A DNA stretch of 64,000 bases. Source: Rhinopomastus cyanomelas (lineage: Eukaryota; Chordata; Aves; Bucerotiformes; Rhinopomastidae). The stretch spans positions 487,515 to 551,514 of the forward strand of contig VXBP01010329.1 of NCBI GenBank assembly GCA_013400115.1, read 5' to 3'. The position numbers were made by a program, and so were the translations under genes. Positions 13,101-22,570 of the stretch are shown here, piece after piece. How positions within the stretch are numbered: position 1 is the stretch's first letter; every line of letters begins with the position of its first letter. A model generated the notes under the pieces. The model had not been told where the DNA came from, ran no database searches, and worked only from the letters and a program-made list of their open reading frames with translations.

Positions 13101-16100
13101 CTCTTGAGATCCCTTCCAATCCCTGGTGATCTGGGATTCTTCAGGGAGCAGGGAAGAGGAGACATAGAAGCAGCTGGTGGCAAGTTTAATTTTGCTGGAA
13201 ATGGACTTCAAGACTTGGGTTGCTCTGCTTGTAGATTTGTTGAGGGGGATCAGTTCAGCTGCTGTCGGCTTCCGGCCGCTACTCAAGCAGACTGGAGTCT
13301 TTACTTTAAATTGGGAATTCTGCAAAGGGCAGCAGAGCAGAACAGTGACGTCGGGCATCAGCAAGCAGCTCCTTGTGGTCGGCTGTCCGAGACAGCCGGG
13401 CGGCTGCCCGCTGTACTGATGCCGCTGCTTTGGGCCTTTCTTGTCAAGGGAAACCAGATCCTCAGCAGCCTGTCCATTGAGGAGTACAAGGCCACGCTGA
13501 AGATGATCAAACAAGCCATCCTGGCCACAGACCTGGCGCTCTACATCAAGTAAGTCGCAGGGCGCTGTGGCGGGGCAGGCGCTGCTGGCGGGGGGGCTTG
13601 TGTCAGCCAGCGCTCGACCTTTTGGCTTTTACTGCTTTTAAAGGAGGAGAGGAGAATTCTTTGAACTTCTACGGAAGAAGCAATTTAATTGGGAAGATCC
13701 TACGCAGAAGGAGCTGTTTCTGTAAGTAGAAGCAGGATTGTTAAGTCGCCAGTTAATGTCATTCATTTTCCAAGGCACCTTGCGGTGAAGTGAATTAAAC
13801 TGCGCGGATTTCAGAGGGACCTTCCTCCCAGTGAGGGTGACAGAGCCCTGGCAGGGGCTGCCCAGGGGGGTTGTGGAGTCTCCTTCTCTGGAGACATTTC
13901 AAACCCACCTGGATATGTTCCTGTGTGACTGGATCTAGGGGATCCTGCTGTGGCAGGGGGATGGGACTGGGTGATCTTTCGAGGTCCCTTCCAACCCCTA
14001 ACGTTCTGTGACTGTGTGATCTGTGGGCCAGGACCCGCTGGCAGTGGCACACGGGTCACTGACTGCCGCCCTGGCTCGGAATCGCTCAGCCTGCAACCCA
14101 CACAGTTGCCTTTGCTGGGCAGGACGTGGAGTCAGAAGGGCATTTCAGTTCCTCCTGAAGAGGGCTGCGTTCACCTAGGCACCGCGGTGCCTGCTCTTGG
14201 CACTCACGCGGCTGAAACCGCTCACGAAAGGCTCGAGTTGGGCAGTTTGTCTTGAAGCCGCTTCCTTCCCGGCAGTGAAGAATGAAGAAGAGGAAGAGCA
14301 GGGCCCCCGCTGTACAGCAGAGCTCCAGGGAAGCCGCTCTGCACTGGCGGCCTCAGAAGGGAGGCTGCTGTTTCCAGTGCAGAGCCTGGCTGCTTTGGTC
14401 TTGCTCTGCGTCGGCTCCTGTTGCAGTGCTTGGCCTCCCGCTGCGCTGCAGGTGTCAGGCGGTGCTGGTGTCAGACTGTGCTGCCTGTCCTGCAGCAAAT
14501 CACATGAAGCTGCTCAGCCGTCGTGGCTCCGGCAGCGAGAGCCAGCGCAGCTCTGCTCCGTTCCGTGAGCTCGTCTCGCCCAGGCGCAGACCACATCCTC
14601 AGGCCTCAGCCACGTTCAGGGCTTCGCTGTGATGCTGCCGGTGTGCCCGACGTCAGCGCTCCCGAACGGTTTCTGTTCTGTTGCACCGGTCCCTGGACTG
14701 GCTGTGTTTCACGGTGACTCAGAGGCGTCTTCCTGCTTTTCTCCTACAGAGCGATGCTGATGACTGCGTGCGATTTGTCGGCCATCACCAAGCCGTGGCC
14801 AGTTCAGCAGCGGGTACGTGCTTCGTGTTAACACTTGCTCAGACAAACCAAACCCCGCGTCCTCCGGACAGTTAAGCTGCAGAGTCTCAGTGGGGGGTCC
14901 CTAAAGAGAGGCAGGAACACGCGCAAACGCGTTCTGATGGCAGGTAGCAGGTGGACTTGGAGAGCTCTCAGTGTGCGAATTCTCTTGCAGATCGCTGAGC
15001 TTGTCGCTGCCGAGTTCTTTGATCAAGGAGATAAAGAGCGGAAGGAGCTCAACATCGAGCCAGCAGTAAGTGCAAGGGCCTTGCAGAAGCACCCCTTTCA
15101 AGGGCTTCCCCCAGCAGCACCGCGTGCTCCTGTCCAAGTCCAGCTTCTCCCACTGACTGGGACGTAGGACCAACCCCTTCCCTCTGTACCTAGCAGACAG
15201 TTTTCCTCTGCTGTTCCCAAACACCCGGAATGTGCCAGGACCTCTGAGCTCCAACAGGCGACACTATTTCTCCTGAACTGGTGTTGCCAAAGTATCTAAG
15301 AAGCGCGCTGCCATGGTGGCACCTGCTGGCAGCACACCCACAACCGGTGGGCTCCTCTGTTCTCCACCTGGCCGTGCTCCTGTGCCTCAGGACCTAGGGG
15401 TCCTGCTGTGGCAGGGGGACTGCGCTGGGTGGTCTTCAGGTCCCTTCCAGTCCCCAGAGTTCCGTGGCTGATTCATCTCCCTGTGTGGACAATCGGTGAC
15501 GAGCCCTGTGGTCAGCCTCCCTGCGCTGTGACTGCGGTGCTGCTGGCCTGCCGTGCTGAGCTGGCTGGCTTGCCAGGGGCTTGCTGTCTGTGCCGGCACG
15601 CCGCGTCGCTTCGGCCCGGGTTTTTGTTCGCGCATGGAAACACAGAGCTGGTTTCTTTCTCATCCGCAGGACCTGATGAACAGAGAGAAGAAAAGTAAGA
15701 TCCCCAGCATGCAGGTGGGGTTCATAGATGCTGTCTGCCTGCAGCTCTACGAGGTACGGTCCCCGACGAAGGATCCCAAGTGTCTGAAACCACAACTGCT
15801 CCTGTAGGCTGCCATAGGTACCGGTCTGAAAGCAGAACAGGCACCAGCAAGGCAGCAGGTTCTTGCCAACATGCTGACACTGCAGGAGCAACCACTGCCC
15901 AACGGCCAGGGCCGCCCTTTCACTGCTCCCTTGGCCTTCCCCTGCTCCACAGGCACTGGGGGGACAGTGCAGAGAGAGACGAGTTCCCAGTCCAGCCCTG
16001 CACTGTTGCACTTACCCTGTTCTTCAGAGCAGGGCAGGTCGCAGTGAACCCAAGGTCAGTGGCTTGTGTTGGCTGGGTGACCAGTGCAGCTGGACCCAGC

Positions 16101-17074
16101 CCAAGTCGAGGGCTTCCCTTGGAGTTCAGAAATCTGGGGAAAGGAAAAAGCAGCCTGATGGTTTATTCTGTTTCTGCTTTGGTTGAAGAAAGTCCCACTG
16201 AGCAGTGGTCAGTGCTGTTCAGACACACTCGGGTGAACAAAACAGGAACACAGAACCGTCTGACAGCCCTGTTCCTGTGAGCACCGTGGGGAAGGGTCCC
16301 CACTGTCCCCCTCGCTGTCCCCCTGAGCACTGGGACACAGGACTTGAGGGAGTGTAGAGCCTGGCATCTGGGCCAGAACAGCCCCAGGGACCAGGACAGG
16401 GTGGGGGCTGACCTGTTGGAGAGCAACATAAGGGACCTGGGGGTGCTGGTGGCCAGCAGGATGGGCAGGAGCCAGCAAATGGGCCCTGGTGGCCAAGAAG
16501 GCCAACAGCATCCTGGGGTGGATCAGAACAGGGCTGGTTATCAGATAGAGAGAGGTTCCTGCACCTCTGAGGGCCGTGGGGACTGTGTTCATGCTGGATG
16601 TGCAGCAGGAAGCCTTCTGGGACGTTCAAAATACAAGTTCACTTCCAAGTGCGGACGGACCCTGTGGTCTGTTAGAGTGGTCGGGCCCTGGACTGGGCTG
16701 CCCAGGGTGAGGGTTCTGTCCCCATCCCTGGATGAGTTTAAAAGTCACTTAGATGTAGTGTTGGGGGTCTGGTTTAGGGGTGACCTTGCAGAGTAGGGTT
16801 GATGGTCGGACTGGATGGTCCCAGGGGTCTTTCCCAAGCTGAATGACTGTGCGATTGCGGTCTCTCTCCTGGTGGTTGTGAACGCTCCCGTGGTTGTTCA
16901 GTGTAGTCTGCTTTAGCTGTTGTTCATCTCTTCCAGGCCCTCACGCACGTGTCAGAGGCCTGCTACCCTTTGCTGGACGGCTGTAGAAAAAACAGGCAGA
17001 AGTGGCAGTCCTTGGCTGAACAGCAGGAGAAGACCCTGATCAACGGCGAGAGCAGTCAAGCCAAACGGAACTGA
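1034..17074 (+). CDS. PDE5A: PDE5A, cGMP-specific 3',5'-phosphodiesterase, C-terminal half (13 exons, 5' end outside window)
   Basis: Cytosolic enzyme that hydrolyses cGMP to 5'-GMP downstream of NO and natriuretic-peptide signalling. Thirteen exons encode about 437 residues, matching the second half of the roughly 875-aa vertebrate protein: the end of GAF-B (SLLCTPI, GVCQLANKM), the linker helix, and the full catalytic domain. Metal-site residues are all visible: the proton-donor His and first metal His in AYHNWRHAFNT, the His-Asp pair in LSHDLDHRG, and the Asp in TACDLS. The purine-clamp glutamine is in SMQVGFIDAV (human numbering His613, His617, His653, Asp654, Asp764, Gln817). The protein ends QAKRN. 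All 13 segments are open and join in phase, so the gene looks intact. Introns are short for this gene and full of CR1. The regulatory N terminus and GAF-A lie left of the window. The call is very secure; the first exon's start and one donor are uncertain. Confidence 0.96.
1244..1323 (-). mobile_element. CR1 3' end, minus, back-to-back with the next
   Basis: cagaaccacagaacattagg to ggcaggatccc, then an abrupt switch of strand. Confidence 0.85.
1324..1415 (+). mobile_element. CR1 3' end, plus
   Basis: tggagacgtttcaaaccc to gttctgtgattctgtg; the inverted partner of the fragment to its left. Confidence 0.85.
1933..2108 (+). CDS. PDE5A: PDE5A exon, end of GAF-B and linker
   Basis: Acceptor cggcgcag ends at 1932 and donor gtgagc starts at 2109. 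It begins with two bases completing a split Gly codon and encodes GVCQLANKM, then NRNDEQFLEAFVIFCGLGI and the helix ending MAKQMVTLE. It ends in phase 0. It is nearly identical to human except around EESSGKVKAF. Confidence 0.97.
2625..2970 (-). mobile_element. CR1 fragment lacking its extreme 3' end
   Basis: From cctcccatgttccagctg to gagaccctctcttgatc. The usual cacagaat end is absent. Confidence 0.85.
3751..3848 (+). mobile_element. CR1 fragment
   Basis: ggctgccccgggactggtgg with ggaggtgtttaaacac, similar to the gagctgttggggtgag subfamily but decayed. Confidence 0.7.
3938..4455 (+). mobile_element. CR1 copy, gagctgttggggtgag subfamily
   Basis: From cacctggagcactgggtcc through gctgaggggagacctcac to ggtcctggaggtcctctcc. 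About 520 bases in a PDE5A intron. Confidence 0.9.
4581..4640 (+). CDS. PDE5A: PDE5A linker exon with two possible donors
   Basis: Acceptor ctccctgcag ends at 4580. The exon encodes VLSYHASAAEEETRELQ. There are two in-frame donors nine bases apart: cag|gtaaca (exon end 4631) and gtg|gtaatt (end 4640, adding Val-Thr-Val). The longer form keeps the human length (human has Ser-Leu-Ala here), but the shorter donor fits the consensus better. The next exon starts in phase 0 either way. Confidence 0.9.
4820..4988 (+). mobile_element. tRNA-Lys-like head with CR1-like 3' tail (candidate SINE)
   Basis: 4820-4893 aligns almost end to end with vertebrate tRNA-Lys(CTT): A box TGGCTCAGCTGG, the diagnostic GCATGGGACTCT, and B box GGTTCAAGCC. 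One extra base in the variable region, a changed anticodon triplet (CTG) and a broken acceptor stem argue against a working tRNA. The tail (4894-4988) ends in gatcttttgaggtccctt and the CR1 terminal motif ttctgtgattctgtga. This is the structure of SINEs mobilised by CR1 reverse transcriptase (compare TguSINE1 of songbirds, which has a tRNA-Ile head). Confidence 0.7.
4990..5328 (+). mobile_element. CR1 3' fragment
   Basis: Starts catgaatgtcgataaag, directly after the SINE-like element, and ends ggtcccttccaacccctg. Confidence 0.9.
5397..5543 (+). CDS. PDE5A: PDE5A exon, start of catalytic domain
   Basis: Acceptor gtcctgcag and donor gtaggg give 49 codons in phase 0. They read AAVVPSAQSLNLTDFNFSD, then ELSDFETTLCTIRMFTDLN and VQNFQMKHE. 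This is the N-terminal helical part of the catalytic domain and is strongly conserved with human. Confidence 0.97.
5750..6030 (+). mobile_element. CR1 fragment reaching into the reverse-transcriptase ORF
   Basis: The frame from about 5760 reads GSVLGPLLFNICISGLAEGI, the conserved CR1 RT block, then skips to UTR-like gcagttctgggcccctca. An internally deleted copy. Confidence 0.8.
7391..7784 (+). mobile_element. CR1 3' fragment
   Basis: atgaggagagatggggctgg to aaccagaatgactctgtg; same tail type as the copy at 708. Confidence 0.9.
7951..8076 (+). CDS. PDE5A: PDE5A exon with first metal-binding histidine
   Basis: Acceptor tctcttaaag, donor gtgcgt; 42 codons in phase 0. It encodes VLCRWILSVKKNYRKN and then VAYHNWRHAFNTAQCMF, with the catalytic proton-donor His (YHNW) and the first metal-ligand His (RHAF), ending ALKSGKIQ. 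Confidence 0.97.
8226..8625 (-). mobile_element. CR1 copy, older subfamily
   Basis: acagaatcacagaagggctg with ccccagcagccagaccaggg. It lies 100 bases before a PDE5A exon acceptor. Confidence 0.85.
8738..8832 (+). CDS. PDE5A: PDE5A exon with the HD metal-site pair
   Basis: Acceptor tccacacag, donor gtgagt. It encodes SKLTDLETLALLIATLSHDL then DHRGVNNSYIQ plus two bases of an Arg codon. It holds the His-Asp pair (SHDLDH) that gives the HD-domain superfamily its name. Confidence 0.97.
9393..9574 (+). mobile_element. CR1 3' fragment
   Basis: gggccctgaaggggctgccc to atgctctgtggttcgg. Confidence 0.88.
10088..10164 (+). mobile_element. Short CR1 3' tail
   Basis: ggggcagggggactggac to cgttctgtgctgctgtga. 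Confidence 0.75.
11299..11511 (+). mobile_element. CR1 3' fragment
   Basis: gatctgagaaggaccttctt to cttccaacccctagtgg. Confidence 0.9.
11897..11984 (+). CDS. PDE5A: PDE5A exon, H-loop and following helix
   Basis: Acceptor tgctccccag, donor gtgagt. The first base completes the Arg codon; then SEHPLAQLYCHSIMEHHHF and DQCLMILNSP, phase 0 at the end. The H-loop sequence appears identical to human PDE5A, so the substrate and inhibitor pocket should be conserved. Confidence 0.97.
12726..13140 (+). mobile_element. CR1 3' fragment
   Basis: ctccttgatgaggagaggct to ccctggtgatctgggattc, in the intron before the GNQIL exon. Confidence 0.9.
13449..13549 (+). CDS. PDE5A: PDE5A exon GNQILSSLSIEEYK...ALYIK
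   Basis: Acceptor ttcttgtcaag, donor gtaagt. It encodes GNQILSSLSIEEYKATLKM, then IKQAILATDLALYI and two bases of a Lys codon. The intron upstream is open in this frame for about 780 bases through a CR1 copy, but a normal acceptor precedes the exon. Confidence 0.97.
13644..13721 (+). CDS. PDE5A: PDE5A exon RRGEFFELLRKKQFNW
   Basis: Acceptor gcttttaaag, donor gtaagt; only 94 bases of intron separate it from the previous exon. It encodes RRGEFFELLRKKQFNWED and PTQKELF, with two bases of a Leu codon at the end. Confidence 0.96.
13812..14020 (+). mobile_element. CR1 3' fragment
   Basis: agggaccttcctcccagtga to cctaacgttctgtgactg. Confidence 0.9.
14750..14813 (+). CDS. PDE5A: PDE5A exon with the catalytic aspartate
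   Basis: Acceptor ctcctacag, donor gtacgt. The first base completes Leu; then AMLMTACDLSAITKPWPVQQ and R. TACDLS carries the metal-ligand Asp (Asp764 in human). Confidence 0.97.
14991..15065 (+). CDS. PDE5A: PDE5A exon, start of M-loop
   Basis: Acceptor ttctcttgcag, donor gtaagt; 25 codons in phase 0: IAELVAAEFFDQGDKERKEL and NIEPA. The last residue is Ala where human has Thr. Confidence 0.97.
15366..15470 (+). mobile_element. CR1 3' tail
   Basis: acctggccgtgctcctgtgc to gttccgtggctg. Confidence 0.8.
15670..15753 (+). CDS. PDE5A: PDE5A exon with the purine-selective glutamine
   Basis: Acceptor tcatccgcag, donor gtacgg; 28 codons: DLMNREKKSKIPSMQVGF then IDAVCLQLYE. Gln in SMQVGF is the cGMP/inhibitor-clamping glutamine, with the stacking Phe three residues on. 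Confidence 0.97.
16345..16620 (+). mobile_element. CR1 internal segment
   Basis: ggcatctgggccagaacagc and ggacctgggggtgctggtgg are 3' parts of the CR1 body; it is truncated before the tail. Confidence 0.8.
16655..16856 (+). mobile_element. CR1 3' tail
   Basis: gttagagtggtcgggccctg to gctgaatgactgtgcgat; just before the last PDE5A exon. Confidence 0.85.
16937..17074 (+). CDS. PDE5A: PDE5A last coding exon
   Basis: Acceptor catctcttccag; 45 codons and stop tga at 17072-17074. It encodes ALTHVSEACYPLLDGCRKN then RQKWQSLAEQQEKT and ends NGESSQAKRN, the conserved PDE5A C terminus. Confidence 0.97.
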   Translation, partial: ALTHVSEACYPLLDGCRKNRQKWQSLAEQQEKTLINGESSQAKRN

Positions 17075-18602
17075 GATGCCGGTGTGACGACCGACTACCC
17101 GTTTGCGTTCACACCAAGACACAGTACTAGGGGACTGCTGCATTGCGCTCAGCACTGAATCGGCTTGTGTTTCGCCACCGCTGCGTTGTTTTTCCACATT
17201 CCAGGACATAGCGTGACCGCATCTCGCCAAGGCTGTGTGAAGACAGAGTGTGGGTCTACACTGACAGCTGGCTGAGATGGAGACGGAGCCGTGAGGGCGG
17301 TTTTTGCTGCCCTGTTCCTCAAGAAGGTACAAGTGCAGCGCCTCGGCCGTCCCCGAGGGCCGGTCGCCGTGTAGCTGGGCTTAGTTGTGTAGCGATGTTG
17401 TGGCCAGTATCTTAGAGACTACTGCACTGCCCTGCGCGCCTTCGCGCCTCTCCCAGCCTCGCCGAGCTCTGCTGGAGAGACTGGGACCGAGTCCGGGGAG
17501 CCTAATGCAGCACAAACTGCGCTGACCTCATTCAGGAGACAGACGTGGCCTTTGGAGTGGAAAAGCCCCCGAGTCTGTGCGCCATGGGGGGCTTTTTCCT
17601 AGCAGATCGATGTCTTAAAGACTGGGAGGAATCTTTTCCCAACCCCGTGAAGTCCTGGGCGCTGGAGCTCTGAGGAGTTGTGTGGTGGAAACGGCCTGAG
17701 GCTGGATGGAATGGCTGCCATGGAGCAGAGGCTCTGTGCCCTGGAGAACCACGAGGAGCGCAGGGAAACACAAACTAAGCAGGGTCATTCTCATCTGCTG
17801 GGTTTCACCTCGTTTGGAAGTCATTTGGCACCACCGTAGCCAACAGACTGCATCACGGGCAGGATGAGTAGGGGAGAATGTGAGCAAGAGATGACATCCG
17901 AGCTGGAGCGATGCAGGAGCAGCGCTTCTGGTGACTGTTGGCAGCGGGTTCTTCAGGCCACTGCTGGTTTGACATGGCTGCGACCACTTGGAAGGAAGTT
18001 TTATTGTTAACGTCCTCTGCAAATCATTTTGAGCACTAATTAGCGTTAGCGGTGATTAACCACAGTGTCTTAAAGGAGTGGGGTGAACGAGTGCCGCGAG
18101 CAAAACTGGGCGAGAGCGCTGCAGGCCTTGGCCACTGGGTGTGCGGCCTTCACACTCCAGAAGGAAGGCGGCCGTTCGTTTGCACCAGGTCAAGCAGAGC
18201 AGCGCTGGGGTCTTCGTAAACTACAACTGCTGGTACCAACTGCTCTGAACTGGGAGCCAGTTCAAGCAAAGGCACTTGTGAAACAGACCCCAAAGGAGAG
18301 GGACCCCGAAACGGTCGTCCAAGGAGGCAGGGCTGTTCTCTGGGGTCGACAGCATTAGGAGATCCGTGTGATGTTGGTTGGCAGGAGCTGTTACTTCAGC
18401 TGCACAGACACCCCCAAAGTGTGGGGCTTCTTCCGACCCACAGGAGTGTTTTTTCAGTTGAAGCCAGCAAGTCTTAGGCAAAGGTGCTGCACTGCGGCTC
18501 GTACTCTGAAGTGGGGGGTTATTTCTGTCACAGTAGTGACAAGCAGACTTGTAAACTGCACTGAATTCCGCTTCCCAGGAAGTTATCAATCCCTTGCCTT
18601 CT

Positions 18603-18728
18603 TCCCTGGAGCCCTTCCAAACCCGCCTGGCCATGTTCCCGTGCAACTGGACCTAGGGGATCCGGCTGTGGCAGGGGGATTGGCCTGGATGACCTCTCGA
18701 GGCCCCTTCCAATCCCTAGTGGTCTGAG
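18603..18728 (+). mobile_element. CR1 3' tail within the PDE5A 3'UTR
   Basis: tggagcccttccaaacccgc to ccctagtggtctgagtc; sense to the gene. Confidence 0.88.
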
Positions 18729-19731
18729 TCGCCTGTAAGAGCTGTTCAGACAGGCCGTGCAAACGCGGTCTCCTCACGGAGGTGAACGATGCCAGCAGCT
18801 ACTAAAGGATGAATCCAACTCCTCCAAATACTGGGCGATACTGCGTTTGACAGTCAACTTCTTTCTTCATGTAGGGTGAGGGGTTCTGAGTCTGCAGCAC
18901 CTCTGCCAACCAGCATCACTCGTCACTCCTCACGTCCTGTCTCGGGCGTCTCTGGCAGCCGCTGCAGCTGCGTTTGGAAACAGCTCCCTACAGAGTCATC
19001 GCTCCCCACTTCTCCACCCGGCGTTTCAGGAGGCAGATGGAATCGGCCGAGGACCCCAGGGCTGCTCTTAGGCAGCGCTCCGTGTCGGCACTGCTGGGCA
19101 CGCAGTGCAGGTGTCCCACATCATCAGGAAGGCTTAGAGCAGCCTCCCCCCGCCCGCAAAGAGGTCCCCATCATTTTTTGTAGGTACTTTCTGGTAACTA
19201 GGAAACGTGGCTTCAGGATTTGCACAGCCCTTGAATGTTCTTGGCCCTGACTGCTTGAGAGTCTGAAAGAGAAATACTGGGCTGGCTGAGGAGAACCTCA
19301 TTTGCTGTAACTGTGGCTAAAGCCTGTGCTGGTGGAGGCGTCCTCCTGCCAGGATGGGTGGGACTACTGCCATCCCTGGTGACAGCACGGCGGGCCGGCT
19401 GGCGAGAGCAGTGTAGGGGCTGACGTGCCGTTTCCAGCAGGGTCCCAGGATGGCTCTGCCGTGCTGTGTGTTGGTGACACACGTTTAACTGCTGCAGAGA
19501 AGCCCTGGGTTCCTACCTTTGACTTGAAAACATGGACGTCAGGTCCAGTCTTTCAGAGGTTCAGGGCAGCGGAAGGCGACTGTACGGTGTGTGCCTAAGT
19601 GCTCAGCTGTGCACAGTCTGCCCCACCTACAGAGACTGGAGCAGGTGCAGAGCCACAGCTCCCAGTAAAGGAACCATCGCAGTGTCAGGCTGCACCTACA
19701 TCTGGAGGTGTTGCTACCCACCCAAACCCAG

Positions 19732-19849
19732 GTGTGAACGCCACCTGGATAGGTTCCTGTGCGATGGGTCTAGGGGCTCCCGCTGTGGCGGGGGGATTGC
19801 ACTGGATGGTCCTTCGAGGTCCCTTCCCACTCCTCATGTTCTGTGACTG
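19732..19849 (+). mobile_element. CR1 3' tail within the PDE5A 3'UTR
   Basis: gtgtgaacgccacctggata to ctcatgttctgtgact; sense to the gene. Confidence 0.85.
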
Positions 19850-20887
19850 TCATTCCATGTGTGATTCGCTGGGGACAGGAAGTGCCAACACCAGAAAGCT
19901 CTTTAGCTCCTACAGAAGATTTTCCCACCCGCTATGCAGCAGGGTTAGGAAGAGGCAGAACTAGCCCCTCAGACTGGGAGATGGTGCCCGGGATGGGGTT
20001 GGTGCCCCCTGGGCATGAGAAGGTGGCAGAGATTGCCATGAAAATAATTAGTTGATGCATTTGAAAGGGTTTCTAGAGACTGACTGTTTCAGGCCAAGTT
20101 CTGCATCAGCTGTAGGTAGAAGCCTTGTCTCTCTGCTGCAGCTTCTTCTCGGGTCAGGCCACACGCGGTTTACATTCCACGAGGTTTCAGCTTTACTTCA
20201 GAGCTCCCTGCTGTACTTGGGGGACTTGCACTAACCTGAAAGATGAGCTTGAGTAAAGCAAAACGAGTTTGGCCAGAGCACGGTAAGGAAGGAGGGCCGG
20301 GATTCTTGGTTGGGACTGTGGGGAACGAGGAGCATCGCAGCGTCTGCCCTGGGGCTCAGCAACGCTTGCTAGAGACGGCACAGCGGGCGCCCGCGAGCGC
20401 GTTTCCCGCTGGCGCTGCTAGTGAACGGGAAGGGCTTGGGGAAGTTGCTTTTCCACGTAAAGTCCTTTTCCATAGAGACTCTCCTGCCTAAGGACCGCTG
20501 TCTGTAGCCGTGTAGTTACACGACGATGCTAGTGTCTGCTCTCCACTAACTTCCACAGCGTGAGCTTGTTGTGCCAGGACCCGAGGCAGGCTCAGGTGCC
20601 TGCTTGAACTCTAGTGCCAGATACCCCGGTGCCTCTGCGGGGGCTGGGTTAAGCTGTAGAGGAACCTGCATGGAGGGACCAAACCCTCACCCTGGGTCAC
20701 AGCTGCCTCAGCTGCTCTTTGCTGAACTCAGCTGCTCCTGCTGACGCCCAGGGCACCGTAAGATGTCACTGCAGTGAGACTTTGAGCCCTCGAAGTATCC
20801 GCGTGACAGACGCCTGCAAGTGTCTCTCGAAGAATGTAGTGTGACGTGCACTGTACATAGTTTTAATACTCGTTTTTATTCTCCTTT

Positions 20888-20893
20888 AATAAA
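20888..20893 (+). terminator. PDE5A: Poly(A) signal AATAAA, probable PDE5A 3' end
   Basis: Canonical hexamer in the only clearly AT-rich part of the region, about 3.8 kb after the stop and downstream of tgtacatag and tttttatt motifs typical of UTR ends. No transcript evidence. Confidence 0.6.
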
Positions 20894-21287
20894 ACCCCTA
20901 AGCACAGTCACCAGCCACTGCGCTTGCCCGTTTGGCTTCTTTTACCTTCTGAAGAGCTGTGGACAAAGAGCTAGTCTGTGGCCCAGTATTGTTGTACGCG
21001 GTGCAGGGCTCGCTCTGCGCGTTGTGTTTGGCCTTTAGGCGCTCCCGAGCCTGCTGAACCGTGCGCGTTTGCGCCTGCTCCTCTCCGAGCTGCGTTACCC
21101 AAGGGAATCGTCGCTGCTGCTCACCGTGCCGCCGACCCAGAGACGGAACCGGGCTGCTTTCTGTGGGCAGACTGCTGCTTCTCACTTCTCCCTTTTTAAA
21201 ATAAAAAGGACAATGCCCAACGTTACTGTCTGTCAGTTCCTGTTGGTGAGGTTGACTTTTCAACACCTCGTGTTCCAGCAGGAGCAG

Positions 21288-21443
21288 GGAGGGGATTGTC
21301 CCCCTGGACTCAGCACTGGGGAGGCTGCACCTTGAGTACTGGGTCCAGTTTGGGACCAGTGGTGGGGATCCTGCTGTGGCAGGGGGTTGGACTGGATGCT
21401 CTTTTGAGGTGCCTTCCAATCCCTAAGTTCTGTGATTCTGCGG
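21288..21443 (+). mobile_element. CR1 with internal deletion
   Basis: The 5' part (gaggctgcaccttgagtact) joins directly to the tail (ggggatcctgctgtggcagg), so the middle is missing. Confidence 0.8.
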
Positions 21444-22126
21444 AAGTAATTCTTCCGTAAAAGCGGCCAAAGCCCAGCTCGGAACCACTAGAGAGCACTG
21501 GAGCTGCGCTGAGGGGGAGCTGTCGGTACCGGAGAAGCACAACGGGCAAGTACAGCTCTTATGCAGACCCACCCTCACCCTCTGCCCTCAGGTATCAGTT
21601 CTTGGGGTGCCAGGGAGGGCAGATGGAAACAGCCTACCCAGCGGCTTCAAACCAAGCGGAACAAATGCCTGCAGACAAGAACAAGCCCCACCGTATGCGA
21701 CCGCCTGGCCCTAGAGCAGTGGGCTTCTTGGCAACTTCTGTTCCTTGCCTGTTAGCGTCTCCGCAGCAGCACTCCTGGCCCGGCTTTTTTTTAGCTCTAG
21801 GCAAAACCCAGAAGTATGCAGAGCCCTGCCACACAGCAGTCTCATTCAAACTGCCATGAAGGGCTAGATTTAGCTGAGTGCAAACAAGTCCAAGCTGCTG
21901 GCTTGAACCTGCTGCAGCTGATGAGTGCCCGAACAACCGGCCGTGTATAGCAGCATCTCCCAGGCACCCGTTTGCCATGGGGCTACAGTCTGAACAGCCT
22001 GCTCAGCCAGCCACCCGCGTTCCTGCCTTGATGCTGCTGCCCGACTCAGCACTTGCATTCATCGCCGAGAAGCAGCGGGGTTTGCAGCAGGAGCGCTAGA
22101 ACACGTCTTACCCAGCTCAGGAAGGA

Positions 22127-22178
22127 CTCGCAGAACCTTAGGGATTGGAGAAGACCTCAGAAGACCATCTTGTCCAGG
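22127..22178 (-). mobile_element. Short CR1 3' end
   Basis: cgcagaaccttagggattgg; only about 50 bases. Confidence 0.55.
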
Positions 22179-22398
22179 GAGTTAGAGCTCTGAGCGAGGG
22201 CGCTTCCTACTCAGGGGAGAAAGGCAGTGACACCGGCTCTGCCACATCTTGCACAACAGATGGCCCAGACAACAGCCCCGTCCTCCAGCCTTATCTGTGG
22301 TAGCAGTGGGGACGGCTCCAGCAGACGTGGTCACAGCCCAGGGCATCTCATCCTTTCAGGTTTCACTGGAAATAAGTGAAAGCACAAAGAGACCTTGA

Positions 22399-22570
22399 GA
22401 ATCACAGAACATTAGGGGTTGGAAGGGCCCTCGAAAGAGCCTCCAGTCCCACCCCCCTGCCACAGCAGGATCCCCTAGGCCCAGTTGCACAGGAACACGG
22501 CCAGGTGGGTTTTAACCATCTCCAGAGAAGGAGACTCCATGACCTCCCTGGGCAGCCCCTGCCAGGGCGC
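22399..22570 (-). mobile_element. CR1 3' fragment
   Basis: aatcacagaacattaggggt to ctgggcagcccctgccag. Confidence 0.92.

Larger units (their letters stand above)
17075..20910 (+). other. PDE5A: PDE5A 3'UTR (inferred)
   Basis: No splice site or coding similarity is seen after the stop. The stretch runs to a T- and A-rich end (tagttttaatactcgttt) with AATAAA at 20888-20893. It carries two sense-orientation CR1 3' fragments (18603-18728 and 19732-19849). The end is inferred from the poly(A) signal; use of nearer or further sites (another AATAAA at 21200) is possible. Confidence 0.65.

Noticed and set aside
12666..13553. 295-codon open frame running through a CR1 copy into a PDE5A exon
   Set aside because: The upstream part is CR1 and intron. 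A normal acceptor at 13448 and the conserved exon start GNQIL explain the coding part.
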